DNA from: Phoronis australis
Lineage: Eukaryota; Phoronida; Phoronidae
Reading direction: 5' to 3'
Length of the DNA stretch: 23,936 bases
Assembly: GCA_002633005.1 (NCBI GenBank)
Contig: NMRA01000390.1
Span: 58,301-82,236 of the forward strand
In this document: positions 20,641-23,936 of the stretch, one piece after another
How positions within the stretch are numbered: position 1 is the first letter of the stretch
Layout of the letters: each line of letters begins with the position of its first letter
The notes under the pieces: model-generated
The model's input: the letters and a program-made list of their open reading frames with translations, nothing else
Told to the model about the DNA's origin: nothing
Databases searched by the model: none
Position numbers and translations under genes: made by a program

Positions 20641-20840
20641 GCCAAATCGATCTAGTGGCGGATCTAGGATATCACAAGGGGGGCCCAACATTTTGTCTGT
20701 AAACATTTGCGCAAATCCCCCTCCCGCCAGGAAAATTTTTCTGTTTTTTTCCTCTAAAAATCAAGCATTTTCCTTGATTCCTAAAGTATTATCCAAAAAA
20801 ACGGAGAACGTGTCAAACGTGAAACACTGCAATTTCCACA
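20640..20840 (-). repeat. Possible body and tail of the SINE-like element
   Basis: Read on the minus strand, the sequence downstream of the tRNA head passes through T- and A-rich DNA. It ends near a C-run and CCTAGATCCGCCACT (complement of about 20653-20667). A CTAGATCCGCC(A/C)CT-type tail is, from memory, frequent at the ends of interspersed repeats in invertebrate genomes. The boundary is approximate, and linkage to the head is inferred only from adjacency. Confidence 0.3.
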
Positions 20841-20902
20841 GACACCAACTCACGACCTGGCGGATAGAGCGCGCGTGCTTTACCACTGCACCACCACGAT
20901 TT
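20841..20902 (-). repeat. tRNA-derived SINE-like head (Pol III A and B boxes)
   Basis: On the minus strand, TGGTGCAGTGG (complement of 20883-20893) fits the A-box consensus exactly. A perfect 4-bp D-stem, GTGC/GCAC, encloses a 9-nt loop, AGTGGTAAA. A degenerate B box (GTTGGTGTC, complement of 20841-20849; about 7 of 9 consensus positions) lies at normal spacing. The anticodon stem does not pair, so this is not a functional tRNA. A SINE derived from a tRNA, running toward lower coordinates, is the likeliest reading. Confidence 0.5.
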
Positions 20903-21797
20903 CACTCATAATTTAATTCTAGGAGACCTACTTTAATTGTTTATGGTACACAGCGTTTGCGCGCGAAACCTGGTTCTTTTTGTAATGTTTATTACACTTC
21001 TTATATTTTGCGCAATCAGTTCGTAACACATTTTTTGTATTTAAAATAGTCTTCAATTGCCCAAAGACAAGAGACCGAATCCGTTTTTTGTGTTGGCATT
21101 AATGACGCGATTGCTCAGAAAATTGTCTTAAGTTAAGGTTTGACAAAGAGAGAAATATGAGTTTCTGAGTGATTCACATCTTACCAGCAGCTTTTGTTTT
21201 TTCATCGTCACTCAGATTCCATTTTCTTTAAAAAAATGAAGTCATTTTCTTCATTACACAGTGAAGCAGACGACGGAAACGGAGTCGTAGTGCGCAGCGA
21301 CACTGCCGGTCGTCTGGGATATCGCGGGAGAGTCTTACCAAGGAGTGTACGAGTATAGGAGAGTTCACTCCGACATTTTACCATTCGCCGCAATGGTTAC
21401 CGGTCGAAACACTAGCGCTCCAAGCAGTGAATAATCAATACTTACTTAGGAGCGCAGTCCGGACAATGTAAACACTGATGAATTCATACTTTAATGACGT
21501 TCAACGTGCAATAAAATTACTGTGTGATTGAAAATGGTTAGAATACGTAAACTAACATCCACTTATAATCGAATGAGAAAGAAAATGTGTATTTTAATAA
21601 ATATTAAAGTGTATTTGTTTTTATTCTTTTGAAGCTCCCTTCAAAATCTATCACGGTTTTGTTTCATGTTTGAGTTCTTAACAAGGCAAATTATCTTTCC
21701 TTATAACAGTTCATACCTCCATGGACAATAAAATTTGAATGATTGCTCCTGGGGGTTCAGAGGGTAATTCCCTCAGGTGACAGCTAAGGGGGTACAA
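20903..21797. other. No gene recognised
   Basis: The minus frame 21208-21393 has no domain. Composition is AT-rich except at 21265-21420. Confidence 0.5.
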
Positions 21798-21916
21798 GGC
21801 AAAAACCATGTGGGCGCCAAATGGGTGTTGACCATCTCCCAGGGGGGTTACATGGGAGGAGTGCTAAACAGGTAAAAACCAATGGGGTATGCCACATGGG
21901 TGTTGAGCCATTCCCA
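21798..21916. repeat. Two diverged direct repeats, about 45 bp, 73-bp offset
   Basis: 21798-21841 and 21871-21916 share GG(C/T)AAAAACCA, then ATGGGTGTTGA and CCA...TCCCA. This is a short degenerate minisatellite in a G-rich stretch. Two copies of GTTGCTCCC follow near 21931 and 21959. Confidence 0.65.
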
Positions 21917-22399
21917 TTGTCATAAATTTTGGTTGCTCCCCTGACCATTGACAAACATGTTGCTCCCAGCTCACTGCTGGTTTCACCTCCACCCAATTTC
22001 GCATGTGTTCCTTATTCAATGCACCAGGATACTAACAATGTGAATAATTGTTTGGTGTAGTGGGTGTTACACATGTAAGAAGAAGAAAGCAATTCATCAC
22101 TACCACAAAATCGTAATATAATTTTAGAACATCCCATTATTTCTTAGACATTCCAGCATAGGGTAAACTCGATTGCACTCTCCCACGCGCGCACCCAGGG
22201 GGCTCGGGGGGCTTGAACGAGACAAAAAGTCCGAGAAAACGGGACAAAAGTCCACTAAAGAAACGGAAACGCGCAATTCACAGTGGTGGTCCCCGTTTTT
22301 TTTTTTCTTTTTTTAGTCCGCCCACTCATTTGTTAGCAAAAGGTCTACATCGTCGGGAATTCGAGCCCCCCCACATTGAGTATATCCCCACCATAACCA

Positions 22400-22597
22400 G
22401 TCCAAGCTCAAAATGTCATGACAAAAAAGTTAAGAGGTGCTCAACAGCAATCAAAATATTCACTAGCCACACAACTTCATACAAAACTGAATTAACTTGG
22501 ATGATAAAACTAAATTTTTTATTTTCTATACCCACTGTTCATATTATCAATAACAGTAAATATTTCAGGTAAGCTAAAGCTAGACCACAAGATCATA
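22400..22597. mobile_element. Left arm of a long inverted repeat (TIR-type element)
   Basis: This arm matches the reverse complement of 23734-23936 over its full length. The only differences are one substitution (A at 22590, G in the partner's complement) and a 5-nt AAAGA insertion in the right arm. 22400 is only the match limit set by the window end; the true arm may extend farther left. Arms of about 200 bp around a 1.1-kb centre fit a DNA transposon with long terminal inverted repeats. The open frame 22213-22572 crosses the boundary and is probably not coding. Confidence 0.92.
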
Positions 22598-22777
22598 ACG
22601 TAGAATTGTCGTGAGGACTTGACAGGTCGCCTTATGGGTCTCACGCTCCACTGATTTATATACACTAGCTTGAAAAGTCTTTGCCCAGTTACACATTTTG
22701 TGTCATAAAACTGAGCGATAATCATACCTGCAGCTAATGCAGCTAGTAGAACTTGTCTCGTTTATCACATTGGTGTA

Positions 22778-22811
22778 GGCTCACAGAAGAACTGTGATTT
22801 TCTGTTGAGCC
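22778..22811. repeat. Hairpin 1 inside the inverted-repeat element
   Basis: GGCTCACAGAA (22778-22788) pairs with TTCTGTTGAGCC (22800-22811), with a single-base bulge. The loop side can alternatively form CACAG/CTGTG. Confidence 0.65.
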
Positions 22812-22812
22812 C

Positions 22813-22851
22813 AGACCGTCCGAAGTTGCACCATCCAACTCCGGACGGTCT
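22813..22851. repeat. Hairpin 2 inside the inverted-repeat element
   Basis: AGACCGTCCG (22813-22822) pairs perfectly with CGGACGGTCT (22842-22851). After one A/C mismatch, AGTTG pairs with CAACT around a 7-nt loop. That gives 15 of 16 positions in a GC-rich stem, standing out from its AT-rich surroundings. It begins two bases after hairpin 1. Confidence 0.85.
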
Positions 22852-23051
22852 CTCACGACGATTTAGCGTTATGGAATCTGTGGGTCTCGGTGAAAAGTTG
22901 TGCGGCCCCTTAAAATATCCGTGGATCGACATTTGAGTCCTAGTTTTTTAGTTGACGCTAAGACGCTTTTGTCTCTATCACAATCACAGTACGACAGGAC
23001 TTCTTTAGTGTAGTGTAGTTTAGTGTAGGCTACCAGTCTTCTGTGAACCTG

Positions 23052-23097
23052 GTGAGTATGAGGTTTGTTCCTGAGTCTCTCATTGGTTTCTGTTCAG
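23052..23097 (+). other. Possible very short intron (46 nt)
   Basis: GTGAGTAT at the 5' end is a near-consensus splice donor. TTTCTGTTCAG at the 3' end is a good acceptor with a pyrimidine run. It lies directly upstream of the THAP-like relic. 46 nt is short for animals, so this is only suggestive. Confidence 0.3.
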
Positions 23098-23264
23098 GTG
23101 CAAGCACTGGGAGCCGACCTTATGAATAGAGTGCATCCTACTTGTCCAAGAACTTCAACTTATGCTCTCATCACTTCGAGGAGTCCATGTTGATGAATTA
23201 AGAACAAGCTGGTATTGAATGCAGTGCCCGAGCAGTATTTGATGTCCCCAGTCCACCAACTTGA
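23098..23264 (+). pseudogene. Relic of a THAP-type zinc finger (C-terminal half)
   Basis: THAP domains are C2CH zinc fingers that bind DNA in P-element, Kolobok and host THAP proteins. Frame 1 (23101-23160) reads QALGADLMNRVHPT...TST. Shifted to frame 3, it continues LCSHHFEES (Cys at 23163-23165, His at 23172-23174), then a stop at 23199, and in the same frame RAVFDVPSPP (about 23229-23258). This matches the order of the THAP consensus: (N)RV..PT..S..LCS.HFEES, then a short gap, then AVPTIFD.P. The N-terminal Cys pair is not readable. A frameshift and stops make it non-functional. Alternative: chance resemblance of a short Cys-His-Phe run. Confidence 0.45.
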
Positions 23265-23733
23265 AGACATCAAAAAGTTCTACGGAAATTATGTTACAGC
23301 TGTGGAATAGGCTTTTTGCATTTCTGATTATCGTCTCACAAAGCAAATACTGGAATTTCACGTGTAGAAAGGACAATTAGTCAAAATCTGGTTTTCGTAT
23401 TTTACTAAGGTTGATCAGATTGAAACAGTTTATGAATGGTTAGCCTGTGATTTGAAGAGATGGGTCTTTTAGAGTCTGAATGGTGGGCTGACATTTTGTT
23501 AAACCCAAGCTATCCGTATCATTTTGCTTCTCAATGACACTGAAACACCTCTGTGAGTAAATTAGTTATCAGCTTCAACGCATTTCGTTGGCAAAAAGAG
23601 CTGTTGCTTACTAGTGAATAGAGAGTGAGAAGGTTGGTTAGATTTTCTTGTTGTATTGGTGTATGTGTTGCCTATTTTGTACGTTTTTGGAGATTGTGAT
23701 TAATTTAAGCTCCAGTTGTGGCTAAGTAACAAA

Positions 23734-23936
23734 TATGATCCTGTGGTCTAGCTTTAGCTTACCTGAAATATTTACTGTTATTGATAATATGAACAGTGGG
23801 TATAGAAAATAAAAAATTTAGTTTTATCATCCAAGTCTTTTTAATTCAGTTTTGTATGAAGTTGTGTGGCTAGTGAATATTTTGATTGCTGTTGAGCACC
23901 TCTTAACTTTTTTGTCATGACATTTTGAGCTTGGAC
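23734..23936. mobile_element. Right arm of the long inverted repeat, cut by the window end
   Basis: Reverse complement of 22400-22597, near-identical, plus an extra 5 nt (TCTTT at about 23836-23840). The match runs up to the last base, so the arm continues beyond the window and the element's terminus and target duplication are not visible. Confidence 0.92.

Larger units (their letters stand above)
22598..23733. mobile_element. Interior of the inverted-repeat element
   Basis: 1,136 bp of unique sequence between the arms. It contains two adjacent hairpins (22778-22851), a short TAGTG-rich patch (23009-23031), an intron-like segment (23052-23097) and a THAP-like coding relic (23098-23264). No intact transposase is present, so the copy is non-autonomous or internally decayed. 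Confidence 0.7.

Noticed and set aside
22213-22572. 119-codon plus-strand frame
   Set aside because: It crosses from unique sequence, through a T-run, into the inverted-repeat arm. No domain is seen and composition is low-complexity.
22813-22860. Helitron 3' end (hairpin near terminus)
   Set aside because: The stem is longer than usual, no CTRR follows within about 12 nt, and it lies in the middle of an element with long inverted arms, which Helitrons lack.
1-23936. CRISPR arrays, bacterial operons, rRNA or intact tRNA genes
   Set aside because: No regularly spaced repeats, ribosome-binding-site-led frames or RNA-gene cores were seen. The content is eukaryotic repeats.

Overview
The window looks like AT-rich intergenic or intronic DNA from an animal nuclear genome. 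A marine invertebrate is a reasonable guess but not proven. The reasons are the absence of bacterial-style gene packing, long stretches with only chance-length open frames, and sequence dominated by decayed eukaryotic mobile elements: a pogo/Tigger/Jerky-type DDE transposase, a LINE-type reverse transcriptase fragment, a tRNA-derived SINE-like head, MITEs and a THAP-domain relic. I see no intact host gene. Most short open frames carry no recognisable domain and were treated as chance.

Layout. Positions 1-1598 hold a plus-strand transposase pseudogene of the pogo/Tigger/Jerky group. It has a CENP-B-type HTH remnant, all three catalytic aspartates and a C-terminal C4HC3 (PHD-like) zinc finger, and it is broken by about seven reading-frame changes. 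Positions 1599-8240 are mostly featureless. They contain a 35-bp near-perfect hairpin (2140-2174), a possible TATA/Inr promoter with a later AATAAA (2633-2822), a worn direct duplication (3899-4545), a CCAAT/CRE pair (5469-5502) and a small minisatellite (6674-6711). Positions 8240-13950 are repeat-rich. A dispersed repeat family has a tandem copy at 8349-8960 and inverted relatives at 12720-12865 and 13630-13947. A 518-bp-period direct repeat lies at 12924-13632, and a MITE with GGGCCC termini lies at 10951-11203.

Positions 15735-16155 form a second MITE-like unit, with TTA target duplications typical of PIF/Harbinger elements. Positions 16910-17182 keep a non-LTR reverse transcriptase fragment. 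Positions 17183-20640 show little. A minus-strand SINE-like tRNA head lies at 20841-20902 and a short two-unit repeat at 21798-21916.

The last 1.5 kb is the most interesting part. Two almost identical inverted arms (22400-22597 and 23734-23936, the latter cut by the window end) differ by one substitution and one 5-nt indel. They enclose 1.1 kb holding two back-to-back hairpins and a frameshifted relic that reads like the C-terminal half of a THAP zinc finger. I interpret this as a recently active or recently homogenised non-autonomous DNA transposon derived from a THAP-bearing family (P-element- or Kolobok-like), but the class is inference.

These pieces do not form a working pathway. The window is best read as a graveyard of transposons of different ages, with the 3' inverted-repeat element the youngest.
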